A program made the position numbers and the translations under genes. A stretch of 64,000 nucleotides of DNA from Arthrobacter globiformis (GTDB lineage Bacteria > Actinomycetota > Actinomycetes > Actinomycetales > Micrococcaceae): positions 48,973 through 112,972 of the forward strand of contig NZ_QLNP01000007.1 of assembly GCF_003261175.1 (NCBI RefSeq), in the 5' to 3' direction. Positions 9,121 through 16,906 of the stretch are shown here, in pieces. Numbering within the stretch: position 1 is the stretch's first letter; each line of letters begins with the position of its first letter. Under the pieces are notes generated by a model. The model saw only the letters and a list, made by a program, of their open reading frames with translations, did no database searches and was not told where the DNA came from.

Positions 9121-9240
9121 CGAGCAAGCGCCGGCCGGCTACGCAGAAGAAGCTGGGGGGAACACTTCTGCAACCGACCGGCGCCGCGCCAGTCCCGAAG
9201 GAACCGGCTCCATCACTCGCACCTGTGAGGCGTTTTCTAC
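9121..9240 (-). ncRNA. candidate structured small RNA, element 1
   Basis: Read on the minus strand: GGTGCGAGTGATGGAGC, then a short hairpin (9188-9208, UUCG-type loop), then a long two-part hairpin (9128-9184: GCGCCGGTCGG with CCGGCCGGCGC, then GCAGAAG with CTTCTGC) with a CCCCCC run in its loop, then a T-rich TTGCTCGTTTAA. Element 2 at 9335-9460 has the same start block and the same order of hairpins but different stem sequences. Base changes that keep pairing argue for a conserved RNA. No Rfam identity could be assigned. It also contains a 24-codon reading frame starting at the shared ATG. Confidence 0.45.
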
Positions 9241-9334
9241 TCTAACGGGGGAGTATGGGTGTTCTGGGGGATTTACCTGAAAGCCGGCTGGGAATCCGAC
9301 GGGCGCTGGGCGGGGGTTTAACGCGACGGGGTTA

Positions 9335-9460
9335 AAAGCAGAGACACCGACGGCCTGCTGCAGAAAAAATGGGCAAAACCACTGCAGACCGTCGGTGCCT
9401 GACAAGCATCCCCATGCTTGCTTCATCACTCGCACCCTCAATGAGGTACTACCTAAGTTA
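9335..9460 (-). ncRNA. candidate structured small RNA, element 2
   Basis: Minus strand: promoter-like TTCACA-N18-TAGGTA just upstream, then GGTGCGAGTGATGAAGC shared with element 1, a perfect seven-pair hairpin (9403-9420, CAAGCAT/ATGCTTG), then a long hairpin (9345-9397) made of CACCGACGG/CCGTCGGTG plus CTGCAG/CTGCAG, then TCTCTGCTTTTAA, which could be a weak terminator tail. With element 1 it fills most of the 474-base gene-free stretch between ppx and proC. Function unknown. Confidence 0.45.
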
Positions 9461-9556
9461 GGGGCCGAAGGTGTGTGAATGCTTCGACCAACATGTGAGC
9501 TTCCTGTGAATGGCCACCGGTCTGCATCCGGCGCGGTGAACTGCAATGATGGAGCA

Positions 9557-10390
9557 ATGAGCAACCGAATCGCATTTCTTGGCTGTGGATCAATGAACGA
9601 GGCCATCCTGGGCGGCCTGCTGGAGAGCGGCACGGATCCCATGGAGATCGTGGCCACCGTACGGCGCGCGGAGCGGGCTGCCGAGCTGGCCGAACGGCAC
9701 TCCGGCATCACGGCCATCGCCGGCAGTGAAGAACCCGACAACAACAAGCAGGCGGCAAAGGGTGCCGGCATCGTGATTCTCGGCGTGAAGCCCGTGGGCA
9801 TCGCCGAACTGGCCCGTGAAGTCAGTGGCTCACTTTCCCCGGACACGATCGTCATCAGCGTTGCTGCCGCCGTTTCCATCGCCCAGCTCGAAGCTGCCCT
9901 GCCCCCGGGCCAGCCGGTGATCAGGACGATGCCCAACACTCCGGCGAAGCTTGGCCGCGGCGTGGTCTCGGTGTCTGCGGGCACCCACTGCTCGCCCGAG
10001 CAGCTCCAGCGGGCGAAAGACATACTCGGCGCGGTGGGAACCGTCGTCGAAATCCCGGAGGAGCAGGTGGACGCTCTCAGCGCGATCAGCGGTTCCGGCC
10101 CGGCTTATGCGTTCTACCTGGCCGAGGCCATGGCCGCCGCCGGCGTTGAACTGGGCCTTGACGAGGAGCTGGCGCTCCTGCTGGCCCGCGAAACCGTTGC
10201 GGGAGCTGGCCTCATGCTCGCGGAACCCGGCGCCGAACCCTCTGCTCTGCGCAAAGCCGTGACCAGCCCCAATGGCACCACCGAGCGCGCCATCGCCACG
10301 TTCGATGACCGCGGCATGCCAGCCATCATCGCCGCGGGCGCACGCGCCGCGGCCGACCGCGCCGCCGAAATCACCAAGCAGCTCGGCTAG
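9557..10390 (+). CDS. proC: pyrroline-5-carboxylate reductase
   Basis: 277 residues. Last step of proline synthesis: NADPH-dependent reduction of pyrroline-5-carboxylate. Rossmann nucleotide-binding start IAFLGCGSMNEAILGG, then VKP (ILGVKPVGIAELA), IRTMPNTPAKLGRG and the C-terminal signature region with AISGSGPAYAFYLAEAM and LRKAVTSPNGTTERAI. The ATG at 9557 follows GGAG and begins exactly at the conserved Rossmann strand; an upstream in-frame ATG at 9479 would add 26 unsupported residues. Convergent with ktrA downstream. Confidence 0.97.
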   Translation: MSNRIAFLGCGSMNEAILGGLLESGTDPMEIVATVRRAERAAELAERHSGITAIAGSEEPDNNKQAAKGAGIVILGVKPVGIAELAREVSGSLSPDTIVISVAAAVSIAQLEAALPPGQPVIRTMPNTPAKLGRGVVSVSAGTHCSPEQLQRAKDILGAVGTVVEIPEEQVDALSAISGSGPAYAFYLAEAMAAAGVELGLDEELALLLARETVAGAGLMLAEPGAEPSALRKAVTSPNGTTERAIATFDDRGMPAIIAAGARAAADRAAEITKQLG

Positions 10391-10458
10391 TCCCCACCCG
10401 CACCCTTACCTCGCAAGCTCGGCCAGGGAACCCTGCGGGCGTGGGCCCATCGCCGCCG

Positions 10459-11145
10459 CTACGGCCGGGCGGCGAACCGCTCCAGCAGGTCCACGTGGCC
10501 GGACACGATCAGCATGTCGCGGGCGGACACCTTGGTCTCAGGCCGGGCGTAGGTGAAGTCTTCGCCCGGGGACTTCACGCCCACGATGGTCACGCCGTAC
10601 TTGGACCGGACCTTGGACTCGTCCAGGGTGAAACCGACCGTTTCACGCGGGGGATACATCTTCACGATCGCGAAGTCGTCGTCGAACTCGATAAAGTCCA
10701 GCATGCGCCCGGAGACCAGGTGCGCGGCGCGGACGCCGGCGTCGGCCTCGGGGTAGATAACGTGGTTGGCGCCGATGCGGGTAAGGATCTTGCCGTGGGA
10801 GGGCGTGATCGCCTTGACCCACAGGTGCTCGATGCCGAGGTCCACCAGGTTCACGGTGATGAGCACCGAGGACTCGATGGACGTCCCCACACCCACCACG
10901 GCCGAGCTGAACTCCTGTGCGCCCAGCTGGCGCAGCGCGTCGATGTTGGTGGCGTCCGCCTCCACCACATGGGTCAGAACGGGTGACCATTTCTGGACCA
11001 GGGACCTGTCGCGTTCGATGGCCAGCACCTCACGGCCCTGCTTGACCAGCTGCTCGGCCGTGGAGGAACCGAAGCGGCCCAGCCCGATCACCAGCACCGG
11101 CGCGTTGTGGGCGGGGCGGTTGGGAGCGCCTGACGAATTAGCCAA
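10459..11145 (-). CDS. potassium uptake regulatory subunit, RCK/TrkA type (KtrA-like)
   Basis: 228 residues from a TTG start at 11145. RCK N-terminal Rossmann fold (VLVIGLGRFGSSTAEQLVKQGREVLAIERD) binds NAD(H)/ATP and gates the partner channel; a C-terminal RCK_C domain follows (FDDDFAIVKMYPPRETVGFTLDESKVRSKYGVTIVGVKSPG). The TTG overlaps the last codons of the membrane subunit gene (11138-12571) by eight bases, implying translational coupling of one KtrAB-type potassium importer. A longer upstream reading frame would begin inside the partner gene and is not supported. Confidence 0.92.
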   Translation of the reverse strand: MANSSGAPNRPAHNAPVLVIGLGRFGSSTAEQLVKQGREVLAIERDRSLVQKWSPVLTHVVEADATNIDALRQLGAQEFSSAVVGVGTSIESSVLITVNLVDLGIEHLWVKAITPSHGKILTRIGANHVIYPEADAGVRAAHLVSGRMLDFIEFDDDFAIVKMYPPRETVGFTLDESKVRSKYGVTIVGVKSPGEDFTYARPETKVSARDMLIVSGHVDLLERFAARP

Positions 11146-12571
11146 TGATTGGCCTCTCTTCCGGGTAGTGGTACAGCTGGCTGCGCTGGCGCAGGGCCAG
11201 GGCAGCGGCAAGCGTGACGGTGCCGACGCGGCCTGCGAACATCAGGGCCGACAGCACATACACGCCCTCCGGCGGCAGCTCGGCGCTGAGGTTTGTACTG
11301 AGGCCGACTGTGGCGAAGGCTGAAATCGTTTCGAACAGCACCCGGTCCAGGGATGCGCCGCTGATGTGCAGGAGTAGGAAGGCGGACGCGGACACCAGCG
11401 TTGCGCCGGCCACGATCACGGAGATGGCCACGCGCATGGTGCCCTCCGGGATGGTGCGGCCGTAGACCTTGACGTCGGCGTCGCCGCGGGCTTCGGCGAT
11501 GATGGCCAGGAACATGACGGCGATGGTGGTGACCTTGATGCCGCCGGCCGTTGAAGCGGAGCCGCCACCGGCAAACATGAGGGCGTCGGTGAGCAGCATG
11601 GTGGTGGATTCCATCTGGTTCTGGTCCACCAGGTTGAAGCCGCCGGAGCGCGTCATGACGGAGGCGAAGAGCGAGTGCGTGATCTTGTCGCCGAGGCCCA
11701 TGCCGCCGATGGTCCGGGCGTTGTCCCATTCCATGAGCGCCCACAGCACGGTTCCGGCCGCGAGCAGGATGAACGAGACCTGGATGGTGAGCTTCGTGTG
11801 GAGGTTCCACTTTTTCCAGTTCAGCCCGTTTTGCTGCAGCACCATGACGACGGGGAAGCCGAGGCTGCCGAGGAACACTCCAAGCATGAGCGGGATGAGG
11901 ATCCAGAGGTCTGTTTCGTAGGGGACGATGCCATCCGAATGCGGGGTGAATCCGGCGTTATTGAAGGACGAGATCGAGTAGAAGACGCCGTGCCAGACGG
12001 ACTGCCAGAAAGGCTCGCCGAGGACCATGAAGCGCGGGATCAGGGCGATCGCGAGGACGGCCTCGATGACCACTGAGGTGGTGATGACGATCCGCAGCAG
12101 CGTACCCACCTCACCCAGCCGGCCCGCGTTGTTCATGGCCTCCTGGGCGATGAGCTTGCCCCTGACCCCCAGCTTCTTGCTCACCATGAGGGCCAGCAGC
12201 GAGGCCAACGTCAGCGTGCCGAGGCCGCCGACGAAAATGCCGACCAGGATGATCAGCTGGCCGAAGAAGGACCAGTGCACGGCGGTGGACACCACGGTCA
12301 GGCCCGTGACACAGACGGCCGAGACGGCGGTGAAGAGGGACTGGTGGAGCGGCGTGAAGTCACCGGTTGCCGAGGAGGCCGGCAGGGACAGGAGAGCGGT
12401 GAAGAGGACGATAACCACCACGAAGGCGCTCAGGGCAAGACGGGCCGGCGATGTGTTGGCAATGTCATCGATAAAGTCACGGATGCCCGTGAATATCCAC
12501 AGGCCCTCACGCTCCGGCGGTGCGAGCTGCCAGCTGGCCGGGCTCTTGGACCTCGACTGGCTTTGGGTCAT
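11138..12571 (-). CDS. TrkH/KtrB-family potassium transporter membrane subunit
   Basis: 477 residues, ATG 12571 with GAGGAA upstream. Four pseudo-repeated M1-P-M2 units are visible through their selectivity-filter glycines: AVCVTGLTV, SSFNNAGFT, MTRSGGFN and AFATVGLST. Hydrophobic helices fill the rest. Together with the RCK subunit downstream it forms a K+ (often Na+-coupled) uptake system in the cytoplasmic membrane. A cytosolic N-terminus of about 45 residues precedes the first helix. The reading frame stays open far upstream, opposite acuC, but that part lacks any membrane or domain features and is a composition artefact. Confidence 0.93.
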   Translation of the reverse strand: MTQSQSRSKSPASWQLAPPEREGLWIFTGIRDFIDDIANTSPARLALSAFVVVIVLFTALLSLPASSATGDFTPLHQSLFTAVSAVCVTGLTVVSTAVHWSFFGQLIILVGIFVGGLGTLTLASLLALMVSKKLGVRGKLIAQEAMNNAGRLGEVGTLLRIVITTSVVIEAVLAIALIPRFMVLGEPFWQSVWHGVFYSISSFNNAGFTPHSDGIVPYETDLWILIPLMLGVFLGSLGFPVVMVLQQNGLNWKKWNLHTKLTIQVSFILLAAGTVLWALMEWDNARTIGGMGLGDKITHSLFASVMTRSGGFNLVDQNQMESTTMLLTDALMFAGGGSASTAGGIKVTTIAVMFLAIIAEARGDADVKVYGRTIPEGTMRVAISVIVAGATLVSASAFLLLHISGASLDRVLFETISAFATVGLSTNLSAELPPEGVYVLSALMFAGRVGTVTLAAALALRQRSQLYHYPEERPIIG

Positions 12572-12676
12572 GTGCGGCTGTTCCTCGATTGACTCTGCTT
12601 CCTCCAGTAGTAAACCACTAAACACCGCGCCGTGGCCGGGCTTGGGAACAGACGGGGCTCCGGTAGCCTGTGAGTG

Positions 12677-13888
12677 ATGACACTCCACCCCGGACTCAGC
12701 CTCCCTGCATTGCCGACGACGGTGGTGTGGGACGCCGCCATGACGGCCTACAACTTCGGCCCGGGCCACCCCATGGCGCCGGAGCGCCTGGACCTGACCG
12801 CCCGGCTGGCAGGCAGCCTGGGCCTGCTGGATCTTGGGCACGTCACCCTGGCTGCCCCGGACGTGGCCGACGACGGCGAGCTCACCACGGTGCACAGCCC
12901 CGACTTCGTGGCCGCGGTGCGCCGGGCCAGCGACAACCCCGCCGCCGCGGACGAGTCCTACGGGCTGGGCACCGAGGACGATCCCGCGTTCGCCGGGATG
13001 CACGAGGCCGCGGCACGCCTGGCAGGCGGCTCCCTCCTCGCGGCGAGCTCGATCCTGGACGGATCGGCGGTCCGGGCCGTGAACTTCGGCGGCGGCCTCC
13101 ACCACGCATCCCGGGACCGGGCCAGCGGCTTCTGCGTCTACAACGATGCTGCCCTGGCGGTCCGGAAACTGCTCGACGGCGGCGTGCAGCGGGTGGCATA
13201 TATCGACGTCGATGCCCACCACGGGGACGGGACGCAGAGCATCTTCTGGGACGACTCCCGCGTCCTCACCATCTCGCTGCACGAAACCGGCATGTCCCTG
13301 TTTCCCGGCACCGGCTTCGCCAACGAGATTGGCGGCCCCGAGGCCCTGGGCAGCGCGGTGAACGTGGCACTGCCTGCGGGAACGGGGGACGCCGGCTGGC
13401 TGCGGGCTTTCCACGCCGTGGTCCCGCAGCTGGTGGGCGCGTTCGCGCCCGAGGTCATCGTCAGCCAGCACGGCTGCGACTCGCACCGGCTTGATCCCCT
13501 GACCCATTTGAACGTGAGTGTGGACGGTCAGCGCGAGGCCGCTACCGCCGTCGCGAGCCTCGCCGCCCGGTACTGCGGAAACCGCTGGATCGCCACCGGC
13601 GGCGGCGGATACCACATCACGGGCGTGGTGCCGCGGACGTGGAGCCACCTGATCGGCATCGCGGCGAACCGTCCGGTGCCGTTGCGGACCCCCGTGCCGG
13701 AGGCGTGGCGGAAGTACGTGCAGGAGCGCTACGGCGTTGACACGCCGGAGAGCATGGGCGACGACGCCGACGTCTGGTGGCGGTCGTGGGAGGTGGGTTT
13801 CGATCCCAACGACGACATCGACCGGACCGTGATGGCCACCCGCAAGGAAGTCTTCCCGCTTTATGGCCTGGACCCCTGGTTCGACTAG
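12677..13888 (+). CDS. acuC: acetoin utilization protein AcuC-like deacetylase (class I/II HDAC family)
   Basis: 403 residues. Zinc-dependent histone-deacetylase fold: GPGHPMAPERL at the N-terminus, FGGGLHHASRDRASGFCVYNDAALA, the metal-binding YIDVDAHHGDG and QHGCDSHRLDPL, and the TGGGGYH loop. In Bacillus AcuC deacetylates acetyl-CoA synthetase and so controls acetate/acetoin use; actinobacterial members are usually annotated by homology only. A GTG one codon upstream (12674) is an equally possible start. Divergent from ktrB and followed by the ArsR-like gene on the same strand. Confidence 0.9.
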   Translation: MTLHPGLSLPALPTTVVWDAAMTAYNFGPGHPMAPERLDLTARLAGSLGLLDLGHVTLAAPDVADDGELTTVHSPDFVAAVRRASDNPAAADESYGLGTEDDPAFAGMHEAAARLAGGSLLAASSILDGSAVRAVNFGGGLHHASRDRASGFCVYNDAALAVRKLLDGGVQRVAYIDVDAHHGDGTQSIFWDDSRVLTISLHETGMSLFPGTGFANEIGGPEALGSAVNVALPAGTGDAGWLRAFHAVVPQLVGAFAPEVIVSQHGCDSHRLDPLTHLNVSVDGQREAATAVASLAARYCGNRWIATGGGGYHITGVVPRTWSHLIGIAANRPVPLRTPVPEAWRKYVQERYGVDTPESMGDDADVWWRSWEVGFDPNDDIDRTVMATRKEVFPLYGLDPWFD

Positions 13889-13963
13889 TTCCGTTTCTTC
13901 ACGGGCCGGCCACGGGCGAAATAGTAGATGCCATTTGGCGTATATGTCGCTAGGGTGGGTCTC

Positions 13964-14644
13964 ATGGTGACAGACGACGTATTTGCCGTCATTGCGGAGG
14001 CAACGCGGCGCGACATTCTCGTGTCCCTCCAGGCGGGGGACAAAGCAGTGGGGGAGCTGGTCGAGGAGCTCGCCGCCAGCCAGCCCACCATCTCCAAACA
14101 CCTCAAGGTGCTGCGTGAAGCCGACCTGGTGAGCATGCGTGCGCAGGGCCAGAAGCGCTACTACGCGCTCAACCGGAAACCGCTGGCGGGCGTGGCCAGT
14201 TGGCTGGAGACGTTCGACGTCGGACGTGCGGCTTCCGCCGCAGCGTCACCGGACGCCGCCCCTCAGGAGGCCGCGGAAGCCCAGGCCGCTGCTGCCCGTG
14301 CCGCCGCCCCAGCCGGAACATCGACCGGAAGCCCGGTGCCTGCCGCGGCCAACCCTGCCGCGGTCAGCCCTGCCGCGGAAGTCCCGGACGCCTTCGCTGC
14401 AGCCGCCGCGGCACATGCCGGCAGCACGGCGGACGACGCGACCCACGCACCCGGGCGGCCGGCGAGCGGCCAGCTGAGTCCCGCCGTCGTGGTTCCCGGC
14501 GGACAGGTGCCAAGCGGTCAGATCCCGGGCAGCGCCGGCCAGGACGACACCGTCCCGCAGCAGATCGGCCGCACCGTGGGCCGCGCCGCGACGAAGGCCG
14601 CCGACCTGCTGGCCAACCTGCCCAAGTTCGGCCGCAAAAAGTAA
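13964..14644 (+). CDS. ArsR-family regulator with long Ala-rich tail
   Basis: 226 residues. Residues 1-75 are a complete winged helix-turn-helix (DDVFAVIAEATRRDILVSLQ, AVGELVEELAASQPTISKHLKVLREADLVS, GQKRYYAL). No CxC metal site. About residues 85-200 are a low-complexity Ala/Pro/Gly/Ser segment, probably disordered, and the end (QIGRTVGRAATKAADLLANLPKFGRKK) is basic and amphipathic, possibly for nucleic-acid or membrane contact. This layout recurs in actinobacteria without a known target. The start at 13964 lies about 14 bases after TAGGGT, so the mRNA leader may be very short. Convergent with lldD, 16 bases apart. Confidence 0.8.
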   Translation: MVTDDVFAVIAEATRRDILVSLQAGDKAVGELVEELAASQPTISKHLKVLREADLVSMRAQGQKRYYALNRKPLAGVASWLETFDVGRAASAAASPDAAPQEAAEAQAAAARAAAPAGTSTGSPVPAAANPAAVSPAAEVPDAFAAAAAAHAGSTADDATHAPGRPASGQLSPAVVVPGGQVPSGQIPGSAGQDDTVPQQIGRTVGRAATKAADLLANLPKFGRKK

Positions 14645-14660
14645 CTGCGGCGGGAGCAGG

Positions 14661-16001
14661 CTACTTGCCGAGGATCCGCACGTGGTCCGGGGTCAGCTCG
14701 GAAATGCTGCTGACGCCGAGGAGCGCCATGGTGCGGGCCATGTCCTTTTCGAGAATCTGCAGGACGCGGTCGACGCCGGCCCGGCCGCCGGCCATGAGCC
14801 CGTAGAGGTAGGCGCGGCCGATGAGCGTGAAGTCGGCCCCGAGGGCCAGCGCGGCGATGATGTCCGCGCCGCTCATGATGCCCGTGTCCAGCATGATCGC
14901 GGCGTTGCTGTTGTCCGCCTTGAGCGCCTGGGAAACTTCCGGAAGCAGGTGGAAGGGGATGGGTGCGCGGTCCAGTTGGCGGCCGCCATGGTTGGACAGC
15001 ACGATGCCGTCGGCGCCGTGGTCCACCACCTTGCGGGCGTCGTCCACGGTCTGGATGCCCTTGACCACGAGCTTGCCCTTCCAGGTTTCGCGCAGCCAGT
15101 CCAGGTCCTCGAAGGTGAGGGTGGGGTCGAACATCGAGTTGATGAGGTCGGCCACCGTGCCCGTGTACCGCGAAAGCGACGCGAAGGTGAGCGGCTCGTG
15201 GGTGAGGAAATTGAACCACCAGGCCGGCCGGTAGGACGCGTCCAGGACCGTCTTCAGGGTCAGGGCCGGCGGGATGGTCATGCCGTTGCGGACGTCTCGG
15301 AGGCGTGCCCCGGCGACGGCGGTGTCCACCGTGACCATCAGGGTATCGTTCCCGGCCTTGGCTGCCCGCTCAATCAGTTCGAGGGAGCGGTCCCGGTCCG
15401 TCCAGAGGTACAGCTGGAACCAGTTCCGGCCGTTGGGTGCTGCCGCGGCCACGTCCTCGATCGAGGCGGTGCCCATGGTGGAGAGCGTGTAGGGGATGCC
15501 GGCGGCTTCGGCGGCTTGCGAGCCGGCATATTCACCCTCGGACTGCATCATCCGGGTGAAGCCGGTGGGCGCGATGCCCACGGGCAGACGGGAGGACTTG
15601 CCCAGAATGTCGGTGCTCAGGTCGATGCTGGACACATTACGCAGGATGCCCGGGCGGAACTCGATGTCCAGGAACGCCTCACGGGCACGTCGCAGGGTGA
15701 TCTCTTCCTCCGCGGCGCCGTCGGTGTAGTCAAACGGGGCCTGCGGGGTGCGCCGCTTGGCGATGTCGCGCAGTTCCCAGACGGTGCTGGCGCGCTTGAG
15801 CCGCGCTTCCTTGCTGAACTCGGGCTTCTTAAACTGCATCAGCGGGGCGAGGTCCGAGTACTTCGGGATGCGGCGCTTCAGGGCGGCCGGAACTTCTGCG
15901 GCCGCCGCGGCGACGCCCGTGGCGGGCCGCGTGGCCGGAATGTCCGTCGCATCCGGGGCGGGGGTGGCCTCGGGGTTGCTCGGCTGGATGGTGTGGGTCA
16001 T
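14661..16001 (-). CDS. lldD: FMN-dependent alpha-hydroxy acid dehydrogenase (L-lactate dehydrogenase, LldD-like)
   Basis: 446 residues, start ATG 16001 behind GGAGGAAAG. TIM-barrel FMN enzyme oxidising L-lactate (or a related 2-hydroxy acid) to the keto acid. Seen: APTGFTRMM near the FMN site, [25 protein letters not shown], the active-site block [16 protein letters not shown] (catalytic His, substrate Arg), [11 protein letters not shown] and [13 protein letters not shown]. An N-terminal extension of about 40 residues (Ala/Pro-rich) is common in actinobacterial LldD2-type proteins. Regulated by the divergent FadR-type protein through operators at 16052-16091. It could oxidise the lactate produced by the rhamnose pathway at 39.7-45 kb. 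Confidence 0.88.
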   Translation of the reverse strand: MTHTIQPSNPEATPAPDATDIPATRPATGVAAAAAEVPAALKRRIPKYSDLAPLMQFKKPEFSKEARLKRASTVWELRDIAKRRTPQAPFDYTDGAAEEEITLRRAREAFLDIEFRPGILRNVSSIDLSTDILGKSSRLPVGIAPTGFTRMMQSEGEYAGSQAAEAAGIPYTLSTMGTASIEDVAAAAPNGRNWFQLYLWTDRDRSLELIERAAKAGNDTLMVTVDTAVAGARLRDVRNGMTIPPALTLKTVLDASYRPAWWFNFLTHEPLTFASLSRYTGTVADLINSMFDPTLTFEDLDWLRETWKGKLVVKGIQTVDDARKVVDHGADGIVLSNHGGRQLDRAPIPFHLLPEVSQALKADNSNAAIMLDTGIMSGADIIAALALGADFTLIGRAYLYGLMAGGRAGVDRVLQILEKDMARTMALLGVSSISELTPDHVRILGK

Positions 16002-16051
16002 GGCTTTCCTCCGTGGGCAGGCCGGGAGATGCTGAACAGGAGTCTCCCCGC

Positions 16052-16091
16052 TGTGGTCTAACCACACTCTAAAGCATGTGGTCCAACCACA
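16052..16091. promoter_or_regulatory. two FadR/LldR-type operators
   Basis: TGTGGTCTAACCACA (16052-16066) and TGTGGTCCAACCACA (16077-16091) are near-identical palindromes matching the TNGTNNNACNA core known for FadR-subfamily GntR regulators. They are 25 bases apart between lldD and its divergent regulator, so a dimer on each site would cover both promoters. Confidence 0.85.
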
Positions 16092-16108
16092 TCAAGTACC
16101 ATGGGCTC

Positions 16109-16816
16109 ATGCGCACGCACCAACTTGTCCTGCGGTGGATCGAGGACCAGCTCTCCGGCGGCCAGCTCGCCGTCGGCGGCCGCCTTCCGGCCGAACGGAC
16201 ATTGGCTGAACAGCTCGGCGTCTCCCGGACCTCCGTCCGCGAGGCCATCCGGGTCCTCGAGGCCCTGGGCGTGGTCCGGGCCGGCGTGGGTTCCGGCCCC
16301 GAAGCCGGAACGGTGGTGATCTCGGATCCGACGGCGGCACTGGGCTCCGCGCTGCGGCTTCACGTCGCCACGCAGCACCTGCCGGTGGAGGACGTGGTGG
16401 AGACCCGCGTGCTGCTCGAGTCCTGGGCGGCCGCCCGGGCCCTGCCGGACGCCCCCGGACTCGACCTCGCCGGGGCCCTGCTGGACGACATGGACGAGGG
16501 ACACGCCGTCGACGACTTCCTTGCCCTGGATGTCCGCTTCCATCTGGCACTCGCCGACGCCGCAGGCAATGCCGTGGTCAGCGCCATGATGGGGTCGCTG
16601 CGGGAGGCCATCCAGGGCTACGCGGGGCAGTTGACCGCGAACCTGCCGGACTGGGACGCCACCGCCTCGCGGCTCCGGGCCGAGCACCGTGAGATCCTCG
16701 CGGCCATCCGGAAGGACGACGGCGGCCGGGCGGCGGAGCTTGTTGCCGCCCACATCCGGGGGTACTACAAAGAAGCCGGGCTGGGCCCGAAGGATTCGGA
16801 CCCGGCCCGGCCGTAG
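16109..16816 (+). CDS. FadR-subfamily GntR regulator, likely lactate-responsive
   Basis: 235 residues from ATG 16109. N-terminal GntR winged helix (HQLVLRWIEDQLSGGQLAVGGRLPAERTLAEQLGVSRTSVREAIRVLEALGVV) and an all-helical FCD ligand domain with the metal-type residues expected in VRFHLALADAAGNAV and EHREILAAIR. The next upstream ATG (16076) overlaps an operator, so the inner start is preferred. Divergent from lldD and probably its repressor, released by lactate, as known for LldR of corynebacteria; it likely autoregulates through the same sites. Confidence 0.88.
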   Translation: MRTHQLVLRWIEDQLSGGQLAVGGRLPAERTLAEQLGVSRTSVREAIRVLEALGVVRAGVGSGPEAGTVVISDPTAALGSALRLHVATQHLPVEDVVETRVLLESWAAARALPDAPGLDLAGALLDDMDEGHAVDDFLALDVRFHLALADAAGNAVVSAMMGSLREAIQGYAGQLTANLPDWDATASRLRAEHREILAAIRKDDGGRAAELVAAHIRGYYKEAGLGPKDSDPARP

Positions 16817-16829
16817 CCGACGTGCGGGC

Positions 16830-16891
16830 GAGTTTTTGTCCAGATAATGGCCCCAAAGGGGGGGCAACTCGCGATACCTGGACAAGAACTC
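16830..16891. terminator. imperfect intergenic palindrome, likely bidirectional terminator
   Basis: GAGTTTTTGTCCAG (16830) is mirrored by CTGGACAAGAACTC (16878-16891), with GGCCCC/GGGGGGC inside. It lies between the convergent regulator (ends 16816) and the GH3 gene (ends 16907), where a two-way terminator would be expected. Confidence 0.6.
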
Positions 16892-16906
16892 CAAAGCGCA
16901 GTGGGG

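Noticed and set aside
9121-9240. 6C RNA (actinobacterial RNA with C-rich loops)
   Set aside because: Only one of the hairpins has a C6 loop, whereas 6C RNA has two; element 2 has none.
9139-10023. Minus-strand reading frame of 294 codons across proC and the RNA elements
   Set aside because: Most of it is the antisense shadow of proC; the rest runs through the hairpins. The composition is not protein-like.
12572-14101. Long open minus-strand extension upstream of the potassium transporter start
   Set aside because: It lies opposite acuC and the ArsR gene, has no membrane or domain features, and the true start at 12571 has a ribosome site and begins the conserved N-terminus.
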